A DNA stretch of 64,000 bases, taken from assembly GCA_024663395.1 (NCBI GenBank), contig JANFAH010000047.1, positions 468,355-532,354 on the forward strand. The letters are read 5' to 3'. Below the pieces are notes generated by a model, which had not been told where the DNA came from, searched no databases, and was given only the letters and a program-made list of their open reading frames with translations. Positions 48,301 to 63,748 of this stretch are shown one piece after another (position 1 is the stretch's first letter; every line of letters begins with the position of its first letter). Source of the stretch: Pisolithus tinctorius. Lineage: Eukaryota; Basidiomycota; Agaricomycetes; Boletales; Pisolithaceae. The position numbers were made by a program, and so were the translations under genes.

Positions 48301-49237
48301 CTTGTTTCTCGAACCTCTTCCAAAGGTAAGAAGCAAGATTGTAGAGAACCATACCACGACCAGGACGGCCAGGTGGATAGAGCTTCAGCGCCGCACGCCC
48401 AAGTGTGATGGCTTCTTCCAAGTCGGTGACTACTCCCTGATTGTCATATCTGCTTGCAGAACACAGAGCAAGCCCATGGAGCGAAGAAGACCGTTCAGGA
48501 TGTCCAGAGGGATGGAGTTTCAATGCTGCACGGTGCAGCTTAAATGCTTCATCTAGGTCGTGCATCGTAGATTGTTTCACAAACCTCTTCTGGAGGTCAC
48601 GGGCGAGATTGTCGAGAGATACGCCACGATTAGGATGGCCAGGTGGACGGAGCTCTAGTGTTGCACGTCTGAGTGTGATGGCTTCTTCCAAGTCAGCAAC
48701 TACTCCCTGATTATCATATCTGCTTGAAAAACAGAGAGCAAGTCCGCAGAGCGATCCAGACCGGTCAGGATGGCCAGAGGGATGGAGTTTCAACGCTGCA
48801 CAATGCAGTTCAAACGCTTCGTCTAAGTCGCATGTCGTAGCTTGTTTCTTGTATCTCCGCCAAAGGCAAAAAGCGAGACTGTCGAGGGATGTGCCACGAC
48901 CAGGGTGGCCAGATGGACGGAGCTCTAGCGTTGCACGTCCAAGTGAAACAGCTTCTTCCAAGTCAGCGACTACTCCCTGAATGGCATATCTGCTCGAAAG
49001 ACAAACAACAAGCCCGTGGAGTGACAGAGACCGGTCAGGATGTCCAAATGGGCGAAGTTCCAATGCTGCATTGTGTAATGTGATTGCCTCGTCCACATCG
49101 TCAACTTTCCCCTCTGTCTGGAATCTCTCGTAGAGGGCCGTTGCTAGGTCGCTGAGGGTAACATCCCGGCCATCGTGTCCCGGAGGACAGCCATCCAACT
49201 CTGCTCGCTTGCGGGAAACCTCGTCAGTTGAATTCAT
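45319..49237 (-). CDS. TPR-HET protein with tandem repeats and an apparent frameshift
   Basis: Two overlapping open frames (47027-49237 and 45319-47106) together make one protein of about 1300 residues. The N-terminal part starts MNSTDEVSRKRAELDGCPPG and is a long array of 45-residue TPR-like units, such as HDLDEAIELHRAALELHPSG and DLEEAITLGRAALKLYPPG. The second frame continues the same array (SNLHNLALCLIERFHDTAIV) and then has a HET domain: FAMFSHRWGEGEPLLCDIQG, AWSDTCCIDKDSSAELQEAI, EWFRRGWTLQELLAPRTILF, EDIVYSLFGIFNLHLPVLYG. HET domains are fungal effector domains in non-self recognition and cell-death responses; repeats such as TPR usually sense the trigger. The frame change lies at a run of three A (plus-strand TTT at 47071-47073), where one base seems extra. 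No intron fits. It could be a real break or a sequence error. Confidence 0.8.
47600..49060 (-). repeat. 270-base tandem repeats (90-residue TPR pairs)
   Basis: The string GCTTCTTCCA recurs on the plus strand at 47871, 48141, 48411, 48681 and 48951, an exact 270-base period. A diverged sixth copy near 47604 lies 267 bases before the first, one codon short. Each unit encodes two TPR-like motifs. Neighbouring copies are very alike in DNA, including third positions, which points to recent duplication or gene conversion. Confidence 0.9.
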
Positions 49238-50950
49238 TGAATACAGTTACGGGGGGAGGATACACGGTGGGAATGGTTCTGGTTGATTCAGCGATCAGCT
49301 GGAACAAAACAAGAATAGTAGAATTATACATTATCCTTGAACAAGAAAAAACCACGTTCAAGCAATCCAGACTGTCAGAATGCTAGCAGCGTGAATCAAA
49401 CTGCGTGACCGAGCTGAACAGGGAGTATCCTGGATGGTCGATGAGAACGAAGTGTAGTTTCCGCTACCTAGATGTTAGTATAAGTTGCACAACGAGAGTT
49501 CATGGGAACTTCACCGGTAAACGCAAGTCGCTATGATCGGCGAGAGTAAGTTATAGAGATCGCACAACTGGTAATAAGCTCACCAGTACTATTGAATGCC
49601 TGGTGGACGTCTGGACTCTGAATGTGAAAGGGAAGGAGATGCTGGTGGTCTGTATAGAGCACAGGTTGGGCGCCCACGATGCCCTGCATGCCATCTCTAG
49701 ACATGCTAAAACGTGTTGGGTGACCAGGCATTCTCGGGGATGTTCTACATCTGATCAAAACAATATCTTATTTTGCTACTCACGAGAGATGGAGAATGGG
49801 GCAAAACTCGCCCTCATCGACCATCCCAACTCCGGGATGCATGTACAGAGTCGAGGTCAGCTGAACGCGCTCAGGAACGCGTCCATTTACAAATTTCAAG
49901 TCGTTCGGTCATCTCGACGTCATTGTCGAAAACAACTTTTATATATGTAGTCTTTGAGTCGCGCCTTCACGCAAAACTTGTTGCACTTGGGGCAACAAAC
50001 TCGGAGCTTCTCACTATGTCTACTAGGAGAGGCGAGGACCACCGCAGCGGACGTAACATGTCTCGCAGTTAGTATCTGTCCAATGACTTCTTTCGCACGC
50101 CGTGGCCTAAACCGAGGTGAAATAGGGGACTACAACGAGGATGCAAACTATCCTGGAGGGAGAGTACCCGCTGCAGAGGAGGGAGCAGAATCGCAGGAAC
50201 ATGGTGGCAGCGGCACCGGGCAAGCCGGCGGCTATACCGGATCGATTGCACGTATGCGGAGTCAGGGTACACAACTTACTGGAGAAGGAAGCAGTGAGCG
50301 TTGCAAGCGTTGCGATTCAAACCTATATTCGTGGCTATGAGTGCGATTGCGAAGGTTATGAAGATCTAATACTTTCCGGAACCAGGCTTCCCCCGAAAGC
50401 CCTAGGCACGGATTCGCTGCTTACTTCATGGCTGTTCGCTGAAATTCTCTGCAGGAGAAATGGAAAAAATTGTGCAGAGCTGCACCGCGTCAACGGTAGG
50501 TGGGTGTTACTCGTCGTCACCACTGGGGCGGCGGAATTCACATTAATGGCAGGTTGATGGCTGATGCACCCTGATGCCGCCGCACTGTTCATCAGCCAAA
50601 CTTCTGCGAGAACGTATTATTTATAGTATCAAAATTCTCTTCGAAATGCTGTAGGCAACTCACTCGTGTATTGAATGTCCTGGAGGTAGACTTGGTTCCA
50701 ATCAATGATATATTTCACCTTTACATCAGTACTATTGCACCCGATGCCAGAAATCGAGTGGTGGTAACCCAGTTGGCGGCAAAAGGACGCAATGCTTTTC
50801 CCACACGTGACCGCGTCGATCTCAGCGCGTTCAACTGCAGTCCCCCCACCATCATGGAACCCTTCATGCAGCACAAACGCAATCATGGAGATGGGCCTTT
50901 TTGCATACTACAAACCAACTTCTACTCCAACAGCAACACGCGAGGTTCTG
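49238..50950. other. Intergenic region of 1.7 kb with unconvincing ORFs
   Basis: This region separates the divergent TPR-HET and RecQ genes. The best open frame (50141-50557, plus) encodes 138 residues with no recognisable motif and no support from splice context. I do not call it a gene, but it cannot be excluded. Confidence 0.4.
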
Positions 50951-54651
<3,701 letters not shown>

Positions 54652-54843
54652 GATGAACGATTGGATAAATGATTCATAAAGTTTATTGGGACTCTGAAGT
54701 TGATTAGACAATCTTTTAATTGCACTATTCACAGTACGCTAATAAAGTAACAACTTCCTACCTTACGGGGCTGGAAGACCTATAAACCAGCGATGGGCAG
54801 TTACCACATCTCACCTTATTCTTCCAAAGCGCCCGTGTACTAA

Positions 54844-56262
54844 ATGGCGACAACGACAACGCTGAGGGTGGGAGTTGTCCAGTTCGCGCCCAAGGTATGT
54901 GCAACGGACCATATAACTGGGCATTAATGCGACCATGATGGCAAAATTTTCGATTCAAGATCGGCAAGGTTCAAGCCAACATTGCCAAGGCTCGCGAGTT
55001 GTGCAAAGGGTAAGCCTCGTAGGTGCTCGCATCGTCGTCCTACACACTTTTGTGATTGGCCTCGCAGTCCACTGATCCCTGGGTTCAATGTATATTGACA
55101 GATTGACACCTCGATGTGTGGACCTTTTGTGCTTCCCCGAGATGATCTTCGCAGGTACGTTCATCATTACCTGGCAGTTCTCCTTGAAAGCGCATCATGC
55201 AAAATCTATGGTCTGGTGATTTGGAGCGACACCGATCCAACAACCCAGGTTACGTGTTCCCCGACGCTGCTTCAATATCCCCCTATCTAGAACACCCGAG
55301 GACGGGTCCCACTTCTACATTCTGCGCTGAGCTGGCGCGCCGCCTCGAATGCTACGTCACAGCCGGATTCCCTGAACATTCAGAGCACGACTCCAACTCC
55401 TCAGCTGCACCATTACCACTGCCACTACCATTGCCAGCCACAACGGCGCCTCCGACCTCGACTCCCACCAGTTCTCCACACAATCACACTGGCCCTATCG
55501 GCTTCAACAGCGCTGTTCTATACAGCCCTACTGGTGAACCTCTCACTCTATACCGCAAGTCCAACCTGTTCGAGACCGATCTGAGCTGGGCAGCTCCCGG
55601 AAGCGGGTTTACCGTGCTTGATCTCCCACCGCCACTGGGGAAGACGACCATTGCCATATGCAACGATTTAAACGTGCATAACTCTGCGGTATGGAACTCT
55701 CTCGAGGATGGACCGTATGAACTTGCCAGACATTGTGTGCGGGAGGGAACGAGGTTACTCGTGCTGCTGAATGCGTGGTTGAAAGCTCGCAGTGAAGATG
55801 ATGAAGGTGGAGATGAGGGAGAAGCGAAGAGGACAGAGGAAGGAGAAGATAATGGTGACGATGATGTCGAGCTAGAGCCGAATTGGGAAACCCTCAACTG
55901 GTGGGCGCAGCGTCTCCGTCCGACGTGGGCACACCACCACCCTACTATTGCAGAGAAAGAGAAAGAGGAGCAGCGGACAGAGCATCAAATCAATGAATCT
56001 TCAACAGAGCCCAAAGATCTAGTGGTCGTCGCGTGCAATCGTTTCGGTGACGAAGGCGGTAAGAGCCATGCTTGTTGCCTCAAGCACCGTATACCCCGAA
56101 TATACATGCTGATGCTGTTGTCCTAACTCGTCAGGGAAGACATTCGTGGGGTCATCTGCGATGTTGATGATGCGCCGAGGCTCGGGAAGACCCAGACTCC
56201 TCCATGCAATGGGTGAAAGAGAGGAGGGTGTCGGAATTTGGACTGTACCCGTTAGACTTTGA
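54844..56262 (+). CDS. NTA1: Protein N-terminal amidase, nitrilase superfamily
   Basis: Nta1 deamidates N-terminal Asn and Gln, feeding proteins into the Arg/N-degron pathway. The start is MATTTTLRVGVVQFAPK, joined over introns to IGKVQANIAKARELC and LTPRCVDLLCFPEMIFAG. The catalytic Glu (PEMIFAG), Lys (LTLYRKSNLFETDLSW) and Cys (TIAICNDLNVHNSAVW) are all present, and YRKSNLFETD and CNDLN fit the Nta1 forms. The last exon reads KTFVGSSAMLMMRRGSGRPR and ends GVGIWTVPVRL. Two insertions look lineage-specific: a Pro/Leu/Thr-rich stretch near residue 120 and an acidic stretch (SEDDEGGDEGEAKRTEEGED) before NWETLNWWAQRLRPTW. Both are surface-type low-complexity segments that should not break the fold. 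Confidence 0.9.
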
Positions 56263-57330
56263 TCATACGTAGTGAGGACTTTCACGGACAGTGCAATATA
56301 TCATGGCACTGGGTACAGCTTGTCAACAGGTCTTTGCCGTCACGGGTTGACGAAGCTCATTACAATACAACTCCAGTGCATCCCAAATCTCATAAAGCCA
56401 CTAGAAGAACTGTCTGCCCTATATACTACTCCAAACAGCAATAGCCTCGCCGCAGGAGTCCTTAGGAAGGCATAAACCCGAACTCACGCAGGAGCTCTTC
56501 TTACTCTTGCCCATACCCAACCGGCCCAAAAAAAACAGCTGCCAGAACATGTCTGGTATGCCAGGGCCAGCTTGCGCAAGGTCTCTAGTGGACCTACTTC
56601 AGGTGCGGCGGGCCCCGCCGGAGTGAGCATGATCTCGGGGGGCGCTGCGGTGAGGGCTGGAAAGAATGATGTCGTTCGACAAGATGAAGGAGTCGACCAC
56701 TGGTTCGCGCTGCAATCCAGCCTAGATCGGGTCGTGTTGTTAGTGACATACCACCGTCATAAATCTTCCTCAATCGACGGGGCATTCCCAGGGGAGACTG
56801 CATATCCATAACACCAATACTTATCACAAGAAGACGGGGAGAAAAAAAGAAAAGAAAAGACTAAAACAAGTGCGCCCTGAGCCAAGAGGTAGACGTTGAG
56901 AGAGACTAGAAGATTATGCCAAACGTAAAGATAGTTATGGTTAGACAGGTTCGAGATCGTACACGTGCGGAGGTGATATGAGCAAAACAACAAATTTGGA
57001 GCGCGGTAGATGAGCGTGTGGAGAAGGATCGGTACCGTGTACGAGGTGAGGGTTGTGAAGCAGTGCGCAACGTTAGTTGTAGAGTGTGATGGTGAAGAAA
57101 GATTTGGAAAGAGAGAGCGGCCGAAAGGAGCCCAAAGAGCGACGAGGTAATGCAGTTAGGGTGTTCGTGTTTATTTCTTGTAATGGAAAATTGAAGGCTT
57201 GCGAATGTTGTCCGCGCCACCGCGTCCTAGACAGTCCCATGTGGCTTGCTCCCCTCGCCGTGTAGTTATCCTCGTTGCCATCACCACTCGGAAGGTTTGT
57301 CGTCGGTGCTTTGGGCGTCACGACCCCTTG
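56263..57330. other. Convergent intergenic region, 1.1 kb
   Basis: This lies between the stops of NTA1 and the FYRN/FYRC gene. A purine-rich tract is at about 56828-56862. No gene was supported. Confidence 0.4.
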
Positions 57331-59602
57331 CTACAACCCACTCACCCGATACTCACGTACGGGAAGCGTATCGGTGACAGATCCTGTTGACGAAGGAGAC
57401 TGCGAAGACAAGGACGAAGACGATGGCGTATGGACAATACCACTATATGATTGAGACAGTGAATAGGACGATGCCGACGGAACCGGATGATTGGATGAAG
57501 TTGGACGCGGTGACAACGCGAGGTCCCCGCGTGACTGTTGGTGATGACGTGGCTGATGCTGCTGATTATAATTATGATGCAAGTCGACACTTTCAATTTC
57601 TTGATGATGATCATGACTTGAATGGGACGTGCTCCCTCCTTCCTCTCCACCGCTTTCATGCGCATTTTGTGTCCCTGCACCCGGTGCAGAGTCCAAACGG
57701 TCCTTGGGGAGTGCAGGGGTGACGGCTGCGTGCCTACCGCCTAAAGGTCTGTGTCACATCACGATCACGTCATATTCGAAGGAAAAGGGAAAAAGATATA
57801 AGAAATGACGCAAAAAGGGACGGACGAAAGGGTGGCGGTGGAAACAAGGGGAACGAAACAGCCACGCATGGGTTGCGATCAAGCATGGAAAAACGAGTCG
57901 ACACGTGTGACTAACGCAAAGGAGGAAAATTTAAGAATGAACTACTTACCCTCCCTCCACGAAGTTCTGCCATACATAATCTCTCAACCGGTCCGCATTG
58001 GGAAGTTGCTGGATGAGGTGTTTGATCGTGTTTTGGCCAAGCCCAAAAAAGTCTGGACCCGAGACTGAGTTGGAGTGTTGCCTGTTCCTTATCGCATTGG
58101 CCTGCTTGACGATGTTAGACCATGCACCTGTCGCGGTCCCGGCGATGATAGAACGGGTTGGTGCGTCTGACCCGACGATTTTGAACTTTGGGCCATCTCC
58201 GCCGTCCAGGATGGAACACCGGTACACAGCTTCTTGTTGGGGATCTACGGTAGAGTGATATCGCCTGCAAGAAATCTGTAAACAGGACAGAGCATGATGG
58301 CGGACAAGTATACGTACCGAGTAACTTCATATCCAACAGGGAAGATATATCGCTCTGTATGGAAATGCTCGCGCATGCATACTTCTCCGAGGTTGATGAC
58401 GGTCATGATACCGACGGTCAACGGCAGCACAGGATTTCCCTTCTTGTCACGTGGAACATTGGGAATGCTGTAGCTTTTGGTTGTAACGGTATGGGCTTTT
58501 AGCCGCTTTGGCTTGGCATGACGTTGAATCTCGGAAGGTTGAACCGAGGCAGCGGGAGAAGTCGATGGAGCAAGTGCTGCAGACTGTCCAGGTGTGGAAG
58601 CACTTGGACCAAGTGACGGAGGATGCTGCCCTGCATTTCCGTTGTTGTATGGACCAGCGTTGTAAGGGTTAGGATGCTCCTCGTGAGGAGACATGATAGG
58701 CGACAGCGGAGACGGAGTATGAGCCATGTCAGACTCTGCTGGTTTTACAGGCGGTTTTAATCGCAACTTTGTGCCCTTATTTGACACTAAGAGAGGTGGA
58801 GCGCCTATGTCGTTAGGAGGAGTGGGTACGAGATGAAGGTTGAGTGACTGATTACTCGAAGCAACAGACGGCTGTGGTTGAGGTGACGGCTGATCTTTAC
58901 CCTTGGCTGATCCACGCGACCGTTTAGCCTGACGGCGACCTTCACCGACATCGTCTTCGGTGGTGGGCATGGCGCGTTCGCGGAACTCATCCTCAGTATG
59001 TTTATGAGAGAGTGGGCCGAGATGCCGGGACGACAGCAGCGGGTCAACGCTGTGATCATCCGCCTCTTCTTCCGCCATGGCTTGACGGAGGTTGCTGACG
59101 AACAAGGCGCGAGAGCGAGCAGAGAGAAGAGAACGAGGAAATGCACTGGCGTGGGGCCATTGTGCTGATGGTATGTTCGTTTCAGAGCGTGTCTCCAGTT
59201 CGTGCACCCTCTGCAAGATCAATCTAGCACAGCACAGCAGAGATGATCAGTTGTTCCATCCATCGGGTAATATCGAAAAAGTAACGACGTACTCTCTCTC
59301 TTCTTTCATTCTGACGTTGCGTTCGCCGGATAGTCTAAGTTCGTGCTGTGTCTCCTTGAGTTTCTGTTGGGAAGATATGAACGACAATGAGCAGAGGGTT
59401 GCGGAGGAGGTCGTTGAATCACCTCCTCGAGATCGAAATAGCGACGTTTTAATTTTCTGTACTTTTCGTTGACGTCTTGATTATCTTTCGCAGGTGGCTG
59501 CTGCTGTGCGGGGGTCTGGAGAAGAGCAGCAGGAGGGGGAGGAGGGCCCATGACGATATCTGAACTCATTGCAGCAGAGGCAGTCGAGCGACGGGGAGAC
59601 AT
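57331..59602 (-). CDS. FYRN/FYRC domain chromatin protein (TBRG1-like)
   Basis: FYRN and FYRC are paired motifs that form one small fold in chromatin proteins such as MLL-type methyltransferases and TBRG1. The protein starts MSPRRSTASAAMSSDIVMGP. A coiled-coil stretch (DVNEKYRKLKRRYFDLEE, then ILQRVHELETRSE) and a long disordered region rich in Pro and Ser follow. FYRN is LPLTVGIMTVINLGEVCMRE with HFHTERYIFPVGYEVTR, followed across an intron by RYHSTVDPQQEAVYRCSILD. FYRC is GPKFKIVGSDAPTRSIIAGT through SVSGPDFFGLGQNTIKHLIQ and LRDYVWQNFVEGG. The His/Gln/Ser-rich tail ends LPVREYRVSGL. No SET or PHD domain is visible, so TBRG1 is the closest known layout. An in-frame Met at residue 12 is a possible alternative start. 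Confidence 0.85.
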
Positions 59603-59871
59603 GGCACTGGGCAGAGTAGCAACTCAGCCCAGACAAGCGCGCTCAGCCACACCAGCCTACTAACCGGAATGAAAGAAAAAAAAAGAAAAAAAAAACTGAA
59701 CGTGGTACAATTGACGGCAATGCTCTCACAGCATCAGTCATTTACTTATTGTACCAATCCTCTCTCTCTCTGCCAGGCTGTCCTATAGGACGTGTCGATA
59801 ACAACACCGCCATGAACTGCCAGCCTACATCCGGCGCCGCCACCATCGACGGACTTGCACACACCAGAGTC

Positions 59872-60546
59872 TTATTCAGTTGAACCGATGGATGGTATTG
59901 CCTTTTCGGGAAACATCCCCTGGTTTTCGGCGTTGTAAGTTTGGTAACGGCGGGGAAGAGCCTCCAACGACGGACGCCCATAATGATTCGTATGTACATT
60001 GTCCCATATGGCTTCGATCTCGGTTGGACTCGGAAGGAGACCGGTGACCAGCTCAGCAGCCTCACACTCCATCCCAGGTCGAACTATCACATAGATACAT
60101 CCATCTGATAAGATGAAACCTGCTCAGGGATATCACACCCACCATCAATTTGTCCGTTCTTCCCCTACTGGGTGGGGTAGATGGAAGGGGCGTTTGGGCG
60201 GGCTACTAATAGATACACAGGTACACGTTTCCTTGCGGTACACATGCCTCGCCTCGTTCCCACTGCCAGCGTTTACCAGATACATATCCCATCAGGATCT
60301 TGAAGGGTGTACCCACTTACCACAAACACGGCTCATTTCCTCCATACTAGGCACCACCTTTTCCGCAGGACACGGTCCACATGGATATGGCACCCCAACA
60401 TATGCAAGAATCCGCCCGCCTGCAGCTCATGACCCCTTGATTCTAAATTTGGATAAGGCATAATCAACAGCATTCTACAAACTGAAGGGGTTTTCGGACT
60501 CCGTTCGTTGGAACTCACGGGTCAACAGAAATGACAGGTGCCCCAT
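59872..60546 (-). CDS. Small conserved-looking hypothetical protein
   Basis: I do not recognise this gene. Three exons can be joined with good splice signals to give about 124 residues. Exon 1 is MGHLSFLLTR; exon 2 reads GRILAYVGVPYPCGPCPAEK followed by VVPSMEEMSRVC; exon 3 reads GFILSDGCIYVIVRPGMECE, AAELVTGLLPSPTEIEAIWD, NVHTNHYGRPSLEALPRRYQ and ends IPSIGSTE. The unusual regularity of the last exon and the CxxCP segment make a real gene likely. No signal peptide or membrane segment is seen. Neighbours give no clue. A single-exon gene using only the last exon (ATG at 60090) is the alternative. Confidence 0.45.
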
Positions 60547-62234
60547 CCCACCGGATTTGTCACTTTATATCTTACGCCACCTGACCTCCACGACCACCGT
60601 AGGCCCCTGCCACGGGCCTGTCAACCCAGAGAAAGAGGAAACAGAGTAAAAAGGGAAGAGGGGAAAGGGAAAAGGAAAGGAAAGGAAAAGACGCAAATGC
60701 CGTCGCTGAAAGAGTTTTTTCGCCTTCGTACCAATCGCAACGTACACTGAGCATGCAAATTCCACATTGCACCTGTCAGAGGTCGATGGCATGACCAGCG
60801 CTCATGCCTCGTTCCTAGATTCTCCTAGCGACGATATCTAAATACATCATGTTCATCCAATAGAATTTGGCATGACTGGCACTAGCTGGCACTTGGTCCC
60901 ACCGATCACGAATGCCACATATTCAACTCGGTGGGCGTCATACACTTTTCATCCCACTTCGATTCGGACGTCCATGTGTCACAAGAACGTCCGAACCTGT
61001 CGTAGCTGCAGCGAATCAAGCTCGACCAACTCACAGATCCGACAGCTGGCGACAGATAGCCTTGAATCCACCTATCACAGTCGTAAGATAATCTGCGCCT
61101 CAAACGGCTCAGCTTCTATTACTTGTCAATTCGGCGTACGATCGGCCTTCATCTTTTCCTAGGATCAGTGGGACAATGCAGCCTCGGCGAATGGAAAAAA
61201 AAGCTGGTTGCCAGAGCGGTTGAATGACTGTACGCAGAATATATCCATGCATTACTGGTTGCTGTTCGTCCGCTAGCTTACTATGTTACGTCAACATCCA
61301 TCACATCAGAATGGAAGTTGTGTATACAACTAGGCTATTATTACGTTCTGGCTCTAAAAATGCAAGCCTTCGTACGACGTTGGATCTACACATTACCAAG
61401 ATAACAACCTATAACAACCCGTGATAAAATTCGATCTGGCAGATATCTCAGATCGTAGGCTAATGCCCCTATTTACTCTGACAACGGTTCACAAGTCACC
61501 AAATGCATGGATAGAATCATGTCTAGATGGGCCTTCCAGGACTTCAAATCGGACGTATGGATGTGTCTTAGATCGGTACGCACAGCAGACGACCCTCAAA
61601 ACGTGTCATCGCGTGCCTTTCCAGCGAGCTTTGTGCAGTGGCGCTCCACAGTGCAGACCGGCCCGGAATATCCCAGACGGACCCAGAGGTCCATGCTGTC
61701 ATTTCTCTCATGTACGTAAGGCGGGCCTACGCACATTATTGTTTCCCTGAGAAGAAGGGTGCCGCGGAGAAACTAGATATGATTACCAAGGCACATCGAA
61801 AGGGTCCAGACAGATGAAGCCATATGCACAACTCCTGAAATACTGTAGTGTACATACAACCAGGAGAGAACGGAGTCCGGGAAAGTTGTAGTCAACATGA
61901 AAACTAAGCGCCGAGGGCTACATTTACGAGTGCATCGTTCGCCGGGAGAGACTTGCCATAACCAAAATAAATACAATTCGTAGCCAGAGAAAAAACGTGC
62001 CGTGGAGTTTCTTTCGCCGTTTTTAACAATGACATGTGCGCAGCACAAGGACCAGTCGGGCCATCGTAATAGTGTTTTGAAATCGATTCGTTTACGATAT
62101 GTGAGAGGGGGAGGGGGCATCTGAGGTATGAGGTCAAATTCAATGCAACATGCCTTCCGGAAGGAGGGGAAGGAGATTACACACATATGCAGTGTTCGTC
62201 AGAAAAACCGTTTTTATATCCCGAGAACTGCATT
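60547..62234. other. Intergenic region of 1.7 kb
   Basis: No gene was supported. Its left end carries a purine-rich tract (60632-60692) and the presumed promoter of the small hypothetical gene. The right end holds the 3' UTR of the PAS protein gene. Confidence 0.4.
60632..60692. repeat. Polypurine tract (GGAAA-like units)
   Basis: About 60 bases are almost entirely A and G on the plus strand, with repeated GGAAA units. On the minus strand this is a CT-rich block about 90 bases before the small gene's ATG, a common feature of fungal promoters. Confidence 0.6.
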
Positions 62235-63748
62235 TCATGACTTCGGCGGTGCACCCGTCGAGCGCAAGATGAGGAGGATGCCATCTGAATGAGCCGAAAA
62301 TATAGCGTCAACGGGCATTTCATCATCGCGCGTGGAGGAACCATGTGTCCTTGACGATACGTTGCCTACGAGCGGGGTCTTGGCTAATTGACCCTTCAAC
62401 GATGCGAAAATTTCCTTGCGCCGCGACGGACGCGAGGTAGTCATCTGCTCGCCCCTACATGTAAGAACGACAAGTCGTAAGTGACGTGGAGAATAGGAGG
62501 CCAACGGGATCAGTGGAACGAAAGCGTACCTTGACTCCCTCCCCTTGCACAATAAAGTAAATTTACCAAATCCGAAGCCCCCATCAGAAGGCTGGCCCTT
62601 CTCGTTGACGCCCCAGGCCTTGACCATATCTATCCACTCGCGAACCCGATCCTCATTCTTGGGAGAAACGAAGTCATAAAAGCTCCGGCCCATTACCGTC
62701 GTCGTCTCGACAAGGAGATCGTTGGAGCAGTACTGTACAGGGCAGTGCATCGAAAATCGGTCCAGGATGAGTGCAACGCGTGCAGACTGTTTGGGAAGAG
62801 GCTTGAAGCTCAATATACCGTCTTTGCACTCTGCATTCGGATCTTCAGCCTCACCGGTGCCCTCCAAGAGTAGCGGGATATTAGGAATAGGGCTCGGAGG
62901 CATCGGAGACGGATCACCCCAGCGCTTCGCGACACAGATGCATGAGTGCAGGTAGAAAAGAATGGATTGCGCTCAGTCACTCACCCTGAACTCAAAGTCC
63001 CTCGCAACGGGGGTCACGAAATCGACTTCCTGTGCTGTCGACGCATTTTGGAACGCCTTTATCCCGGATGAAGCGGGGGATATACTCCGACAAGTACGTT
63101 ATGCACGACAGTGCGGGACTACGGAATGCAGCGTTTCAATCCGGCGATGTCGGCGAGTGCAGTAGAGTATCAGTCGTAAAAAATTTACTCACAATTGCAC
63201 AAAGAAGGTACCCCTCAGTGGATCTTTGTGTTTGAGTCGGAGATACGCTAACACCGCTGCTTTATCTTGGCGAATGGTACCGCTGTAGAAGAACAAGGTA
63301 AGGTAGGTTAATGTGAGGTACCGGGTAGAAGGACCGGACTCAGGGTCAAGATGACGAAAACGTACTAATGTAATTGTCGCACCACAGAGAATTCGTCAGG
63401 GTGGACTAGATCAGAGCCCGGGCGCCCGATTGTCTCCCGGACGTCCCAGCCTGTAGGTTATGAACGGGTTGGAGGAAATATCTCGGGGGGATGTAACAAT
63501 ACTTGCCGAGGAGCTCGGTGAATGACTCAGTGACATATAAGAAACGTATCTGGGGAAGACAGGTAGGGACAGGTCAGCATCATTCATGTATTTGCGGGGA
63601 ACGGAGTGGGAAATGTGGGAAACGTACGTCCTGCGAAAAATCGACGATAGCAACTTTGAAAATCCCACATAGTGAGTCCGGAAGCTCCCGTTCTGAAGTA
63701 AGCTCTCGAGGACTTACTGCAAGACAGACGAGGAGTCTCGGAGTTCAT
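62235..63748 (-). CDS. PAS-domain protein with apparent frameshifts
   Basis: PAS domains sense light, redox or ligands, or mediate contacts. The protein starts MNSETPRLSC and, over introns, reads IAIVDFSQDIRFLYVTESFT and ELLGWDVRETIGRPGSDLVH. It continues PDEFSVVRQLHYGTIRQDKA and AVLAYLRLKHKDPL, a PAS fold near the N-terminus. Further parts are TVVHNVLVG, FQNASTAQEVDFVTPVARDF, RVALILDRFSMHCPVQYCSN and VMGRSFYDFVSPKNEDRVRE, then WGVNEKGQPSDGGFGFGKF, a second PAS-like part. It ends LLILRSTGAPPKS. This layout resembles PAS proteins of mushroom genomes. Two one-base shifts are needed to keep the conserved frame, at a G run (63211-63214 on plus) and near 63087, so the copy could be broken or the sequence could contain errors. 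One intron is GC-AG (63451-63506). Confidence 0.75.
63451..63506 (-). other. GC-AG intron in the PAS gene
   Basis: On the minus strand the intron starts GCAAGT and ends ACAG. It joins ELLG to WDVRETIGRPG in frame; the nearby GT donor two codons on would break the frame. Confidence 0.65.

Noticed and set aside
48103..49083. Plus-strand ORFs opposite the TPR repeats
   Set aside because: They recur with the 270-base period, so they are antisense shadows of the repeats.
50141..50557. A 138-codon plus-strand ORF
   Set aside because: No motif, odd composition and no splice or neighbour support; kept only as a remark in the intergenic entry.
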